21,369 nt of DNA from positions 1 through 21,369 of the IMG/VR virus record IMGVR_UViG_3300009027_000042; one strand, given 5' to 3'. The translations under genes were made by a program, and so were the position numbers. Below are positions 1 to 7,451 of the stretch, one piece after another. The first letter of the stretch is position 1. Each line of letters starts with the position of its first letter. This DNA is from a virus. The notes under the pieces were generated by a model. That model ran no database searches. It had not been told where the DNA came from and worked only from the letters and a program-made list of their open reading frames with translations.

Positions 1-281
1 ACTTTGACGGTATAGACTTCGGGTTGCTCTGGCTCGTCACTTTCTTCAGTGTCGTCCTCAACATCTTCGCCATCATATTCTTCAGCTTCAGCTTCGGGTT
101 CATCTACCTCGGCTTCGGCCTCGTCATATTCAGGCTCTGAGGCTTCTGGCTGTTCTTCAACTGCCGCCGCCTCTACGCTCTGTTCATCGTCAACCTTGTC
201 CTCGATCGGGGGTTGCATTAACAGGCTTACTGCATCTTGTGCTGATATTGCGCCGTTCTCATTAGAGTTATCGGTACTCAT
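1..281 (-). CDS. Acidic protein, probable scaffolding protein (partial, 3' end off the left edge)
   Basis: The gene starts with ATG at 281, preceded by AAAGGAAATAGTG, a good ribosome binding site. It runs off the left edge, so only about 93 residues are visible. The visible part begins MSTDNSNENGAISAQDAV and is then extremely acidic, rich in Glu, Asp, Ala and Pro, with no hydrophobic segment. In P22-like head modules the gene after the portal is usually a scaffolding protein, and an acidic, low-complexity, helical N-terminus fits that role of directing coat assembly. The identification is inferred from position and composition. An acidic head or decoration protein remains possible. The next gene to the left would be expected to be the major coat protein. 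Confidence 0.75.
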   Translation of the reverse strand, partial: MSTDNSNENGAISAQDAVSLLMQPPIEDKVDDEQSVEAAAVEEQPEASEPEYDEAEAEVDEPEAEAEEYDGEDVEDDTEESDEPEQPEVYTVK

Positions 282-312
282 CACTATTTCCTTTATAAAC
301 TAAATTGAGGTT

Positions 313-573
313 TCATTTCAAGCCACCTAGACTTGTCTTCGCAATCTTACCATCCATGACCACACTTTCGATGTGTCCACGCAATGCTGTAAGGGCTTGC
401 AGAAGCTGGTAAATGCGTTCACGGTTCTCAGTGTCGGCGACACCAGATTCCTTCCACGCAGTAATAAATTGATTTTCCAGATACGAAAACGACTCTTGTA
501 GGATTTCGTTTCGCAGGAGTGCCGCCGCCTTTTCGCCGCGATCCATGCGCTCACGCAGTTTTCCTTCGTTCAT
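313..573 (-). CDS. Small conserved phage protein near portal (86 aa)
   Basis: This is an 86-residue, charged, predicted mostly helical protein without membrane segments or cysteines. Its start codon overlaps the stop of the preceding 291-aa gene in an ATGA junction. No strong ribosome binding site lies at the right distance, so translational coupling is likely. A short helical protein of this kind, with a central ERIYQLLQAL helix, is common between portal and scaffold genes of marine phages. The function is unknown. Its place in the head operon suggests a role in assembly or the virion. Two shadow frames lie over it and were ignored. Confidence 0.8.
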   Translation of the reverse strand: MNEGKLRERMDRGEKAAALLRNEILQESFSYLENQFITAWKESGVADTENRERIYQLLQALTALRGHIESVVMDGKIAKTSLGGLK

Positions 574-1445
574 GATAAGAGTGTATATCCTTGTAAGTTA
601 TAGGGGTCAGTGTACATACTTGGGCGTGTAGCCGCGCCTCTGCGAAAGGCTGTGTTAGCCGCCGCAAAATCCTGTGGTGAGCCAAAGCCAGCCTCTAACA
701 AACCTGCTGGTGGCTGGTCAAGTAAGCCCATACGAGCATAGTAGCCTGTTGGTGGGGACATTCCAGCTACGCCCATTGAACCTTCTGGTTGGAATGGGCT
801 AGTTGAGCGTGTATCCATGATACAGGCTTGCAGTGTTTCGTTGAAATAGTACCCTTCTGGGCAACGCTCTTGACCTGTCATGGGGTCTTGCACTGGAGCA
901 ACTTGCTGTTGTCTGCCGCCATTATCTCTGTCAAAACGGCCGCTCACATCAAATGGGTTATATCTTGGATCGCCTGAGTACACTCTTTGCTCAAATGGTA
1001 GGGCTGAAAAAAGTAAGGGAATAATACCCATAGGAATTTGTGATGGCGGTGTAATCTGCCCAACAATATTGCCTTGAGGATCACGCACAGGCTGGTAACG
1101 GCTAAGTGCCGCCTGTTCCTGCATAATTCTATCTTGCCTAGCAAACCTTTCAGCCTCTGCCGCCGCTTGTTGTGCCGCCGCCTGTTGCGCGGCTTGCTGT
1201 GCCATAGCCTGTTGTAATGCCGCTTGTGCCGCTAACTCTTGCTGTTGCCGTTGTCTAGCCGCAGATACATCTAAACCGCTTTGCACCGCCATATCGCCAA
1301 CTTGTCTAGCGGCTTGTTGAGATTGTCTAACAGCCTCTCTTTGCTGTGAAAGCATTTGTCCACGATCAGGGCGACCTGTGTCACGACTCGCAGATGTATC
1401 TCTACCTGCTCTGCCTATATCTGCATATCCACGTTCTGCTGGCAT
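570..1445 (-). CDS. Gln/Ala-rich head-module protein (291 aa)
   Basis: The N-terminal half (about residues 30-115) is a long Gln/Ala-rich helix, including repeated AAQQAAA units, predicted as a coiled coil. The C-terminal half is Pro/Gly/Tyr-rich and has a short CPEGYYFNETLQACI element whose two cysteines could form a disulfide or small loop. No membrane segment or signal peptide is seen. It lies directly after the portal; GAGG in ACCGAGGTAGATATG serves as ribosome binding site and includes the portal stop codon. Proteins of this composition are common next to the portal in marine podovirus-like genomes. I infer an internal or portal-associated virion protein, but the function is not established. 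Confidence 0.8.
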   Translation of the reverse strand: MPAERGYADIGRAGRDTSASRDTGRPDRGQMLSQQREAVRQSQQAARQVGDMAVQSGLDVSAARQRQQQELAAQAALQQAMAQQAAQQAAAQQAAAEAERFARQDRIMQEQAALSRYQPVRDPQGNIVGQITPPSQIPMGIIPLLFSALPFEQRVYSGDPRYNPFDVSGRFDRDNGGRQQQVAPVQDPMTGQERCPEGYYFNETLQACIMDTRSTSPFQPEGSMGVAGMSPPTGYYARMGLLDQPPAGLLEAGFGSPQDFAAANTAFRRGAATRPSMYTDPYNLQGYTLLS

Positions 1446-1447
1446 AT

Positions 1448-3472
1448 CTACCTCGGTAAGTTAGTGCTGATCTCGGCATCAGTCTGTGCCTTGATCGCTC
1501 TTAGTTGTGCCTCTGCCGCGAGTTCCTGCCGCCTCAACTCTAGCTCGGCTTGCATCTTCTCACGCTCTAACTGAATCTCCATCTGCATACGCTCACGCTT
1601 CAATGCCATCTCTTGTTGTAGCTTGGCCATGTCAACTTGCATCTGCGCCGCATTAGGGTCTTGCTGTGGCTGTTGTTGCATCATTTGCATCTGCTGTTGT
1701 ATCTGCTGTGGGTTGTTGAAGAATTGGTCAGCGTCCTTGAAGCCGCCAATCTCCGCAATACTTCTCAGCGTTGAAACATACTGCGATAGGCTAACAACAG
1801 GATTGTTTGTTCCTAGCGTTTGCAATATCTGCTCTTGCTTCGCCGCAATAGCTTGCAGGAAAGCAATCTTCTGTTCATCGTCAGCCGTACCCAAACCGAC
1901 CTGTACAATGACATCAAACTCACTATGCCACTCAGCCGGATCAATCGGCACAAAGTTATTCCGCAGTCTGACGATCCGCGCCTTGTTATCGTACTTGGTC
2001 ACAAGGTGCAGGATGCCCTTAAACAACTGCTTCACGCCGCACTCGGCCATAGTCCTAGCATAGCTCTCTAGCTTTACCTGTGCGCCTCTTACAGTCGCGC
2101 TGATAGCACTAGCTGTTGTGGATTGCAAGGCATTAGCATCAAGCCCTTGTGATGCCTTGCTCATACCAGTTCGGCTTTCTTTGACTTGATCTAGATATCC
2201 TAGCAATGGCTGGATTTCATTACCGACAGGATTGCCCTGAATAGGCTGGATCATACCCTGTTGACGAACCCTAATTATGCCTCCAGCGGTCCCATCCAAT
2301 AAATCATCAAAATTTACCATGCCCTCGACAGCCGCTATGCGTGGCAGGGTGCTGGTATAGACGCTGTCCAGATACTGACGCATTAGTGTGGACTTGATGA
2401 CCTGTAAGTCCTCAGTCATGTCATAGATGGAACGCCCGATAAGGCGGTGCGGCATCAGAATGGGGCTGACAACTGCAAATGGAATATGATCATATGGCTC
2501 ATTACTGAGGATTTCAGTGCCACCTTCGCCGATAGCGACAATCCTGCGTAACTCAGCAATCCCATCGTCATCGTAATCAACCTTCATGTAACACTCGTAA
2601 TAGACAACCTCTGCGCGTGTTGGGTCTGCGGCATCAATGCCTGTGTTGGCTTCTAGGTCTTGATAACGGACTGAGCGTTCTTCATCTAGGTCAACATCGC
2701 TACCTGTGCCAGCGTGTCGCTCAACGACTTCGCGGTCATAACCCATAGCCACCAGATCGCTCACAGTCATGCTGGTGCGATGCGCTACAAAATGCGCGTC
2801 ATCTAGGTCAACCGTTCTGCGGTTAACGAGAAACTCCTCTGGTGGAATATTAATAACTTTAATTTTGCCGGATGTGCGCTTAACGCGAACCTTTACGCTG
2901 AACGAGCTATTAATAGGCACTTCCTCGCCTGTCATCTCGTCCACCATATACGCAGTGGCTTGCTCAGAAATCGTGCCAACTATCTCATAGTCAGGGTTGG
3001 CCATGAGCGCGGTAAGTTCCATCTCGCTGAGGTCTTCGTATTCTTCCTCAGTGACATCCTCTTTTTCTTCCCAGTAATACTTGACAACGCCCAGCCGGAA
3101 TAACAGTGCGTCCTTGAACCAGTTGTACAGGACTTTGTAGCCCTCGTTATCGTGGTTAATGACGTAGTTCACATAGTCGGTAATCTGGTCAGCACGCTCT
3201 ACGTCCTCAGCCGTCCTAGCCGCAAACCGCACATACTGGTCATTGGCTGTGAAGACGCGCATCAGGTGAGGCATGATCTGCTCGATGACATCCGCAACGT
3301 CTGTGCTAATAACCTGTGAACGACCCTCTATCTCGTTGCCAAGCGGCTCACCCATGTAAAAGTCAAGGGCGCGGATTCGCTCTGCACTGTACTCACTATC
3401 AAAGTGATTTAGCGAGTCTCGTATCTCAGCCGTTACGATGCTGTTTAGTTGATAGTCGTCCATTTTTGCCAT
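1448..3472 (-). CDS. Portal protein, P22-like
   Basis: This forms the dodecameric ring at one capsid vertex through which DNA is packaged and ejected. The 674-residue length fits the large P22-type portals. Residues about 35-130 (YMGEPLGNEIEGRS followed by a long helical region with VTEEEYEDL) and the central SGKIKVINIPPEEFLV and YECYMKVDYDDDGIAE stretches are typical of this family. The last about 90 residues are Gln/Met-rich and then a continuous charged helix of alternating Glu/Arg/Gln, a likely coiled-coil barrel as in P22. The start has AAAGGTAAAACGCA upstream. Its first 47 bases overlap the end of the Cys-rich 65-aa ORF. Neighbours are head genes, consistent with late expression. Confidence 0.95.
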   Translation of the reverse strand: MAKMDDYQLNSIVTAEIRDSLNHFDSEYSAERIRALDFYMGEPLGNEIEGRSQVISTDVADVIEQIMPHLMRVFTANDQYVRFAARTAEDVERADQITDYVNYVINHDNEGYKVLYNWFKDALLFRLGVVKYYWEEKEDVTEEEYEDLSEMELTALMANPDYEIVGTISEQATAYMVDEMTGEEVPINSSFSVKVRVKRTSGKIKVINIPPEEFLVNRRTVDLDDAHFVAHRTSMTVSDLVAMGYDREVVERHAGTGSDVDLDEERSVRYQDLEANTGIDAADPTRAEVVYYECYMKVDYDDDGIAELRRIVAIGEGGTEILSNEPYDHIPFAVVSPILMPHRLIGRSIYDMTEDLQVIKSTLMRQYLDSVYTSTLPRIAAVEGMVNFDDLLDGTAGGIIRVRQQGMIQPIQGNPVGNEIQPLLGYLDQVKESRTGMSKASQGLDANALQSTTASAISATVRGAQVKLESYARTMAECGVKQLFKGILHLVTKYDNKARIVRLRNNFVPIDPAEWHSEFDVIVQVGLGTADDEQKIAFLQAIAAKQEQILQTLGTNNPVVSLSQYVSTLRSIAEIGGFKDADQFFNNPQQIQQQMQMMQQQPQQDPNAAQMQVDMAKLQQEMALKRERMQMEIQLEREKMQAELELRRQELAAEAQLRAIKAQTDAEISTNLPR

Positions 3473-3623
3473 TGCGTTTTACCTTTGCGCCATATACGCA
3501 TTTGATCTCAGTATCGCATATTTTGTGCGTAACGCAATTCGCGCAACGTACATACTCAGTTTTTGGTTCGGGCTTTCTTGCCTGTAAGGGCTGTTTTGGC
3601 CTTGTATAAAATCGAGTTATCAT
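3426..3623 (-). CDS. Possible Cys4 zinc-binding small protein (65 aa), overlaps two genes
   Basis: This ORF lies in the +1 frame relative to the preceding 73-aa gene, overlapping it by 68 bases, and runs 47 bases into the portal gene. It contains CANCVTHKICDTEIKC, a C-x2-C-x5-C-x5-C pattern. The 73-aa gene upstream carries exactly the same cysteine spacing, which argues that this frame is read. AAGG lies six bases before the ATG. It could be a separate coupled gene, or it could be joined to the upstream frame by a +1 shift before the stop in AAAAACTGA. A role as a small zinc-binding protein is inferred. Coding status is uncertain. Confidence 0.55.
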   Translation of the reverse strand: MITRFYTRPKQPLQARKPEPKTEYVRCANCVTHKICDTEIKCVYGAKVKRNGKNGRLSTKQHRNG

Positions 3624-3777
3624 CCTTCACCTTGCCAGACATGACGTTGCCATTGCTTGTAATAACAGGCACTGGCTTTGGCTGTGGTAGTTCCATAGAT
3701 ACAGCATTTCTCTTTTGGATACAACGCCCCATGTTTTCGCAACGTCCACGATAGGGGCAGTCTGGGCATACAATCAT
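3556..3777 (-). CDS. Small Cys-rich protein, putative zinc binding (73 aa)
   Basis: The start follows GGAGAAAGAA, a strong and well-spaced ribosome binding site, and overlaps the preceding stop in an ATGA junction. The N-terminus has CPDCPYRGRCENMGRC (C4, C7, C13, C19), a C-x2-C-x5-C-x5-C cluster likely to bind zinc or another metal. The middle is Pro/Val-rich and the C-terminus is Lys/Arg-rich. Family membership is not recognised. It sits between the 46-aa basic protein and the portal, so a head or early-infection role is possible. The repeated Cys pattern in the overlapping downstream frame is discussed as a finding. Confidence 0.7.
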   Translation of the reverse strand: MIVCPDCPYRGRCENMGRCIQKRNAVSMELPQPKPVPVITSNGNVMSGKVKDDNSILYKAKTALTGKKARTKN

Positions 3778-3914
3778 TTCTTTCTCCGCTTCCTTGCTTT
3801 ACGCGCCACATCAAGCGCAATGGCTGTGGCTTGCTTCTGAGACTTGCCAGAGTTCATCTCGCGGCGAATGTTCTCAGATATACTCTTTTTGCTGTAACCT
3901 TTGATGAGTGGCAT
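3774..3914 (-). CDS. Small basic conserved phage protein (46 aa)
   Basis: The product begins MPLIKGYSKKSISENIR and ends in a Lys/Arg-rich tail (ARKARKRRKK). This pattern (MPL-K-G-S-K-I-NIR-EM-GK-KQA-AIAL-ARKA) is a widely conserved small phage protein, which I recall as similar to the DUF6496 family. The function is unknown; strong basicity suggests nucleic-acid contact. It starts in a TAATG junction with the stop of the 546-aa gene, with AGGAC upstream, and ends in an ATGA junction with the Cys-rich gene, so it is embedded in the operon. It is easy to miss because of its length. Confidence 0.85.
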   Translation of the reverse strand: MPLIKGYSKKSISENIRREMNSGKSQKQATAIALDVARKARKRRKK

Positions 3915-5554
3915 TATAGCAGTCCTTGTGGCTGTTGTCCGTCCTTGGCTAACAAGCCATCATCAGTATCTTGCATAGCACCCTTTACGGCAGTAACCGA
4001 TACCCCAGCAGGGATGCCGTACTTCTCCATGATCTTGATTAACTTATCATCAAAGATAACATAGTTGCGCTCTGCCGCCGCATCGTCAATTTTTGACCCT
4101 CTTGATCCTGCGGCGCGGTATTTGATGCCGAAGATGCCTACATTTCTTAAAAACTCTGATGCGCGTTTTCCGCCTTGCTCACCTACACCTTCTAACGCTT
4201 TTATAAAATCGCCGCCTGTTGCGGTGGCTGGGTCAAGCCCAGCCTGTAAAATAACGATTTCAGAATCACCGTAGACATTATCAATTAGTTTTAACATCTT
4301 AGGCTGTTGGCTTAACGGCAAGTCATAATCCAACAAATCTTCGGGCTTTGGCTCTAAGGCAACTTTGTAAGTTTTCCCCTCTGCTTTTTTAAGAGGGGTA
4401 ACTGTAAAACTATCCCCCTCAAAATTTTTCAATAGCGATACGCTTGTTCCGTCACGCATATCTATTTGTAATGCGCCATCTCTTTCAAACGTCATTTCAA
4501 AAATGTTTAAGGCGTTTTCGTCAGGATCAACATTAAAACGTTGCATTTTTAATGCTGATTTTATCACATCATTTGCTTGATCAATTCGGTATGATTTGTA
4601 TCCATCAACTTCTTTATGATCAATGTCTGGTATGCTTTTAGCCGCATGAGTATCACTGCTGTAATCAATTTTTTTATAACCGCTACCACCTATGGCATCG
4701 CGATAAAACTTCGCAATGTCCTCACTATCAGTAAAATACAGACCATAACCGTACGCTTGTGCGCCTTCGCCTGTTCCAATTTTCTCTAACTTAAACTCAT
4801 CAAAGTCTGCGCCAGAACCGTGAAATGCAATGATGCCAACAGGGTTTTCGTCCGTAGGCGGCACAACTTGTGCTGGCTCTGCAATAGGCACATTGTCAAC
4901 AGTTTGTGTTGCGGATGGCACATTGTCGCCTTCCATCAAAAGCGTCTGTGGCTGAGTCGGTGCTTGTTGCGGCACATCCATTAATAAGCCTTCTGGTGTA
5001 ACAGCTTGCGGTCTAGGCATAGCGTCAGTTAAATAATTTACGCCCCTTGCAACATACGGCGCGACTTCTTTAGACACCTTGCCCAACGCAAGTTCTCCAG
5101 CCCCAGTAACGCCGCCAATAAGTCGGGCTGGGTCACGATACATTTCGTAGCCTTGCTCTGGCTTGCCATAAACAGCTTCACCCAAAGCCTCTGATCCAGC
5201 AACGCTTTGCGCTTTCTGAGCTATATCGCCAGACTGTGACAGCATCCAGAATGGATTAGTGTAGTAATTAAATTGATTGTTTTGCGGCGTGATCGCTTGT
5301 GCTACATCAACAGCACCTGCATAAACATCTACTGGCGTACCACCCAAATCTGTTGTTGCGCCTTGCAACAAACCAGTGCCAAACTCTGCACGAGCCATAG
5401 GGTCTGTTAATAAACCAGAAACATATCTGTCAGCGTTCATCGCATAAGGATTAACGCCAGTCATTTCGTAACGGCGATCAATCTGGCGTTCCTGTGGATA
5501 GAAACCCAGTAGGTCAGGCGCATAACGCGCAGGATCAGCCATTCTGACAGCCAT
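3914..5554 (-). CDS. Putative ADP-ribosyltransferase (ART-PolyVal-like) virion-module protein
   Basis: The C-terminal half (about residues 238-512) looks like the ADP-ribosyltransferase domain found in polyvalent phage proteins. It has IIAFHGSGADFDEF with His245 (the first catalytic position), then GTGEGAQAYGYGLYFTDSE with Tyr in YGYGLYF near 269-274. Further on are the KVALEPKPEDLLDYDLPLSQQ block near 397-417 and the closing NYVIFDDKLIKI near 498-508. Members transfer ADP-ribose from NAD+ to a target. The N-terminal about 230 residues are unlike any enzyme I recognise and may dock the protein in the virion; residues 190-235 form a Pro/Gln-rich linker. It lies between the FkbM and portal genes, so delivery with the DNA is plausible. 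The target is unknown and the third catalytic residue cannot be assigned by eye. Confidence 0.75.
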   Translation of the reverse strand: MAVRMADPARYAPDLLGFYPQERQIDRRYEMTGVNPYAMNADRYVSGLLTDPMARAEFGTGLLQGATTDLGGTPVDVYAGAVDVAQAITPQNNQFNYYTNPFWMLSQSGDIAQKAQSVAGSEALGEAVYGKPEQGYEMYRDPARLIGGVTGAGELALGKVSKEVAPYVARGVNYLTDAMPRPQAVTPEGLLMDVPQQAPTQPQTLLMEGDNVPSATQTVDNVPIAEPAQVVPPTDENPVGIIAFHGSGADFDEFKLEKIGTGEGAQAYGYGLYFTDSEDIAKFYRDAIGGSGYKKIDYSSDTHAAKSIPDIDHKEVDGYKSYRIDQANDVIKSALKMQRFNVDPDENALNIFEMTFERDGALQIDMRDGTSVSLLKNFEGDSFTVTPLKKAEGKTYKVALEPKPEDLLDYDLPLSQQPKMLKLIDNVYGDSEIVILQAGLDPATATGGDFIKALEGVGEQGGKRASEFLRNVGIFGIKYRAAGSRGSKIDDAAAERNYVIFDDKLIKIMEKYGIPAGVSVTAVKGAMQDTDDGLLAKDGQQPQGLL

Positions 5555-5556
5555 GG

Positions 5557-5715
5557 TTACTTGCCTTTTTTCTTTTTCGCAGTCTTTGCCGCTTGCTTAA
5601 ACGACTTTGCGGTAGGCGCACCTTTTGCACCTACCTTACGCATTTTCTCGCCACTACCAGCCGCTATACGCTTACGCTTGGCGTGGATATTGGCATACAA
5701 TCCTTGCTTGGCCAT
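5557..5715 (-). CDS. Small basic conserved phage protein (52 aa)
   Basis: The product begins MAKQGLYANIHAKRKRIAAG and ends KTAKKKKGK; about a third of residues are Lys or Arg. The MAKQGLYANI-AKRKRI-AGSGE-MRK-G-KGAPT pattern recurs as a short protein in many marine phages; the function is unknown. The start overlaps the stop of the 22-aa mini-gene in a TAATG junction, and its own stop lies just before the 546-aa gene. The high charge without cysteines or hydrophobic stretches suggests DNA binding or neutralisation inside the capsid, which is inference. Confidence 0.85.
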   Translation of the reverse strand: MAKQGLYANIHAKRKRIAAGSGEKMRKVGAKGAPTAKSFKQAAKTAKKKKGK

Positions 5716-5783
5716 TATGAGCAGTATTTGCCTGTTTTAGAGCCGCCCTTTTTCATGCCTTTGCCTTTGCCTTTGCCGTACAT
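5715..5783 (-). CDS. 22-aa Gly/Lys-repeat mini-protein
   Basis: A very short frame encodes MYGKGKGKGMKKGGSKTGKY plus Cys-Ser. It is preceded by CAGGAGTTTATT, one of the best ribosome binding sites in the window, and ends in a TAATG junction with the next gene. Both features argue for real translation. Similar tiny Gly/Lys-rich genes occur in this position in marine phages. Net charge is strongly positive. The function is unknown; it could be a DNA-condensing or assembly peptide, or act mainly to couple translation of the next gene. Confidence 0.7.
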   Translation of the reverse strand: MYGKGKGKGMKKGGSKTGKYCS

Positions 5784-5795
5784 AATAAACTCCTG

Positions 5796-6596
5796 TTAAG
5801 AAATGCTCACAACGCCATTCTCAGACGTAATCCTGTCCGACATACTATCAGATTTATGGATTGCAATAAAGTTCCCTGCAAATGGATATGAGATATAATC
5901 CCTTTCATGCAACCAGCCAGAGATTTCAGCGCGGTCAATCTTGATAATCTCGATTAACATTCGAGGCTTACAACGCTTGATGGTTTCATCCGCGCCAGCC
6001 AGAGCTTCCATCTCCATGCCCTCAACATCCAACTTGAGAAAGTCCAGATGCTGAAACTCAAAGTCGTCAATAGCCATAGTAGCTACTGTGGTCATTTTGG
6101 TCAGGTCTTGACCAATATGTTCGCTCTTGGCGTGCTGTTTAAGTTCCATAGAGCCAAACGAGCCAGTGTCGTTGTAGTTTGGCTTGGGTATCTCTAGCCA
6201 GCCCTCAGACGAGCTTAGTGCCGCATTGAACAGCTTCACATTAAAGCAGTTGTTAATCGCCACATTGCCGCAAAGCATATGATAAATATGTTCCTGCGCC
6301 TCAAATGCCACAATTCTGCCACGATGTCCAAGTTGCTTTGCCCATTCAATTGTATGCACACCGATATTAGCACCGCCGTCAATCATCGTGATCGGGCGGT
6401 CTAATTTCTCTGCCATATCTTTTGCTAGGAACTTGACGAGGTTGATTTCTTCTGGGTCATAATTGCCCTTGTTCAGTAATTGAAAGCCAACACCGTATCC
6501 AGTCTGTCCGTCTGGTGCGAGGGCATAATCCAGTCTGTTGACTATCATCATGCCGTGGTCAGTGTTGACTAAAACATTTGGCTGGGGTTTAGCCAT
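5796..6596 (-). CDS. FkbM-family SAM-dependent methyltransferase
   Basis: This Rossmann-type class I methyltransferase probably O-methylates a sugar or other small acceptor using S-adenosylmethionine. Motif I is IDGGANIGVHT (residues about 72-82), the acidic end of strand 2 is AFEAQE (97-102), and the diagnostic FkbM block DFLKLDVEGMEMEAL lies at 185-199, followed by PRMLIEI. The 266-residue length is normal for a complete domain. The start has AGGAG eight bases upstream. FkbM enzymes are common phage auxiliary genes and often sit with glycosyltransferases; here the TPR-glycosyltransferase lies in the same leftward operon. Modification of a host surface glycan or a virion glycan is plausible; the substrate is unknown. 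Confidence 0.93.
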   Translation of the reverse strand: MAKPQPNVLVNTDHGMMIVNRLDYALAPDGQTGYGVGFQLLNKGNYDPEEINLVKFLAKDMAEKLDRPITMIDGGANIGVHTIEWAKQLGHRGRIVAFEAQEHIYHMLCGNVAINNCFNVKLFNAALSSSEGWLEIPKPNYNDTGSFGSMELKQHAKSEHIGQDLTKMTTVATMAIDDFEFQHLDFLKLDVEGMEMEALAGADETIKRCKPRMLIEIIKIDRAEISGWLHERDYISYPFAGNFIAIHKSDSMSDRITSENGVVSIS

Positions 6597-6612
6597 GTTT
6601 CAGTCTCCTATA

Positions 6613-6891
6613 TCACCATTTCGTTTTATCTGCCCAATAAGCCGCAGACATCTTGCCCTTGGCAATGTTGCTGGCGTGACGAGCCTTAAACGACTTACGC
6701 CGCGCCTTCTCTGATGCTGTCTTGGGGTTCTTACCAGCACCAGAAACACCTTGCTGACCAAATCTAATGGTCTTGACCTGATCGCCTTCCTTGGCGACTA
6801 CCACATGAGATTTTGTCGGGTGGCTTGGTGTGCGCTTCGGCTTGTTATAGCCGGATACACCAACCCTATCCAATCGGGGGTCTTTAGCCAT
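6613..6891 (-). CDS. Conserved basic phage protein (92 aa)
   Basis: The product begins MAKDPRLDRVGVSGYNKPKR and continues with TPSHPTKSHVVVAKEGDQV, IRFGQQGVSGAGK and a basic C-terminus with ARRKSFKARHA and KMSAAYWADKTKW. I recognise this as a recurrent small phage protein located near terminase and portal genes, probably with a DUF entry whose number I cannot confirm. It has no membrane segment and no cysteine. AGGATATTAAC before the ATG is a suitable ribosome binding site and contains the stop codon of the gene before it. The function is unknown; a structural or DNA-binding role fits location and charge. Confidence 0.88.
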   Translation of the reverse strand: MAKDPRLDRVGVSGYNKPKRTPSHPTKSHVVVAKEGDQVKTIRFGQQGVSGAGKNPKTASEKARRKSFKARHASNIAKGKMSAAYWADKTKW

Positions 6892-6892
6892 G

Positions 6893-7189
6893 TTAATATC
6901 CTAATAATCCACTGCTTCGTAATTCTGCCGCCGTAATTGCTTCTTCCATTGTGGGATGCACTGATGTTGGCTCAATCATGCCGTTAACAAGCATATTGTA
7001 AATTTCATCTTCAGTATATTGAACACCTTGATGGATGCTTGGAACATTGTAAAAAAATCCATTTATGGGAAGCGTTACTGATTTTTCTGAAACCGTTTCG
7101 CCATAAGGCGTTTCATACATTGGCCTTCCAGCTTGCGTTAACAAGCCTGTCGGAACGCCAACAATTTGCCTTTCGCCATAATCAGGCAT
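6893..7189 (-). CDS. Hypothetical phage protein (98 aa)
   Basis: I chose the ATG giving MPDYGERQIVGVP because AGAGG lies nine bases upstream; a further in-frame ATG at 7198 has no room for a binding site. The first half is Gly/Pro/Tyr-rich; the second half (EDEIYNMLVNGMIEPTS, then EEAITAAELRSSGLLGY) is helical. No known domain is recognised. It overlaps the preceding gene by eight bases and is followed directly by the 92-aa basic gene. Placement between terminase and portal suggests a virion-associated or assembly role, which is inference only. Confidence 0.75.
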   Translation of the reverse strand: MPDYGERQIVGVPTGLLTQAGRPMYETPYGETVSEKSVTLPINGFFYNVPSIHQGVQYTEDEIYNMLVNGMIEPTSVHPTMEEAITAAELRSSGLLGY

Positions 7190-7451
7190 CGTAATCATCC
7201 TCTAGCCGTATCTTAATTATCTTAAACGTATCCATAACCTCATCGGCTGTCATGCCAGCCCTCAAGCCCCAGATAGCCGCACCCTGCATCATAGCCGACA
7301 TAATCGTGTCGGGGTCAATGTCGTGGGCGGCGTTTAGCCCTTGGGTAAATATATCAATAATCTCGCTGACATTCTCTATCATCGTGGCAACTTCCTCAAG
7401 CTCAATCTCAAAGTGATTATCCTTCGGAAACTTGATGATGTTGTCGGTCAT
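7182..7451 (-). CDS. Small acidic phage protein after TerL (89 aa)
   Basis: The start is set at ATG 7451, which overlaps the terminase stop in an ATGA junction; a GTG three codons earlier is less likely. The product begins MTDNIIKFPKDN, acidic and helical, with ATMIENVSEIIDIFTQGLN and a second helix MSAMMQGAAIWGLRAGMTADEVMDTF. There are no cysteines and no clear membrane segment. No family is recognised with confidence. Coupling to the large terminase suggests a packaging or head-assembly accessory role. Confidence 0.75.
   Translation of the reverse strand: MTDNIIKFPKDNHFEIELEEVATMIENVSEIIDIFTQGLNAAHDIDPDTIMSAMMQGAAIWGLRAGMTADEVMDTFKIIKIRLEDDYDA

Noticed and set aside
49-303. Ser/Ala-rich plus-strand ORF
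   Set aside because: It is the mirror of the acidic minus-strand gene; Glu/Asp-rich codons read as Ser/Ala-rich on the other strand, and there is no ribosome binding site.
1623-2063. Cys-rich 146-aa plus-strand ORF
   Set aside because: It lies wholly antisense to the portal gene and reflects Gln codons read backwards.
3620-3820. 66-aa minus-strand ORF overlapping the 46-aa and 73-aa genes
   Set aside because: The other two frames have good ribosome binding sites, clean junctions and recognisable composition; this one does not.
5484-5494. DnaA-box-like CTATCCACA (minus strand) and ATATCCACA near 11328
   Set aside because: Single sites one mismatch from TTATCCACA are expected by chance in 21 kb and do not cluster.
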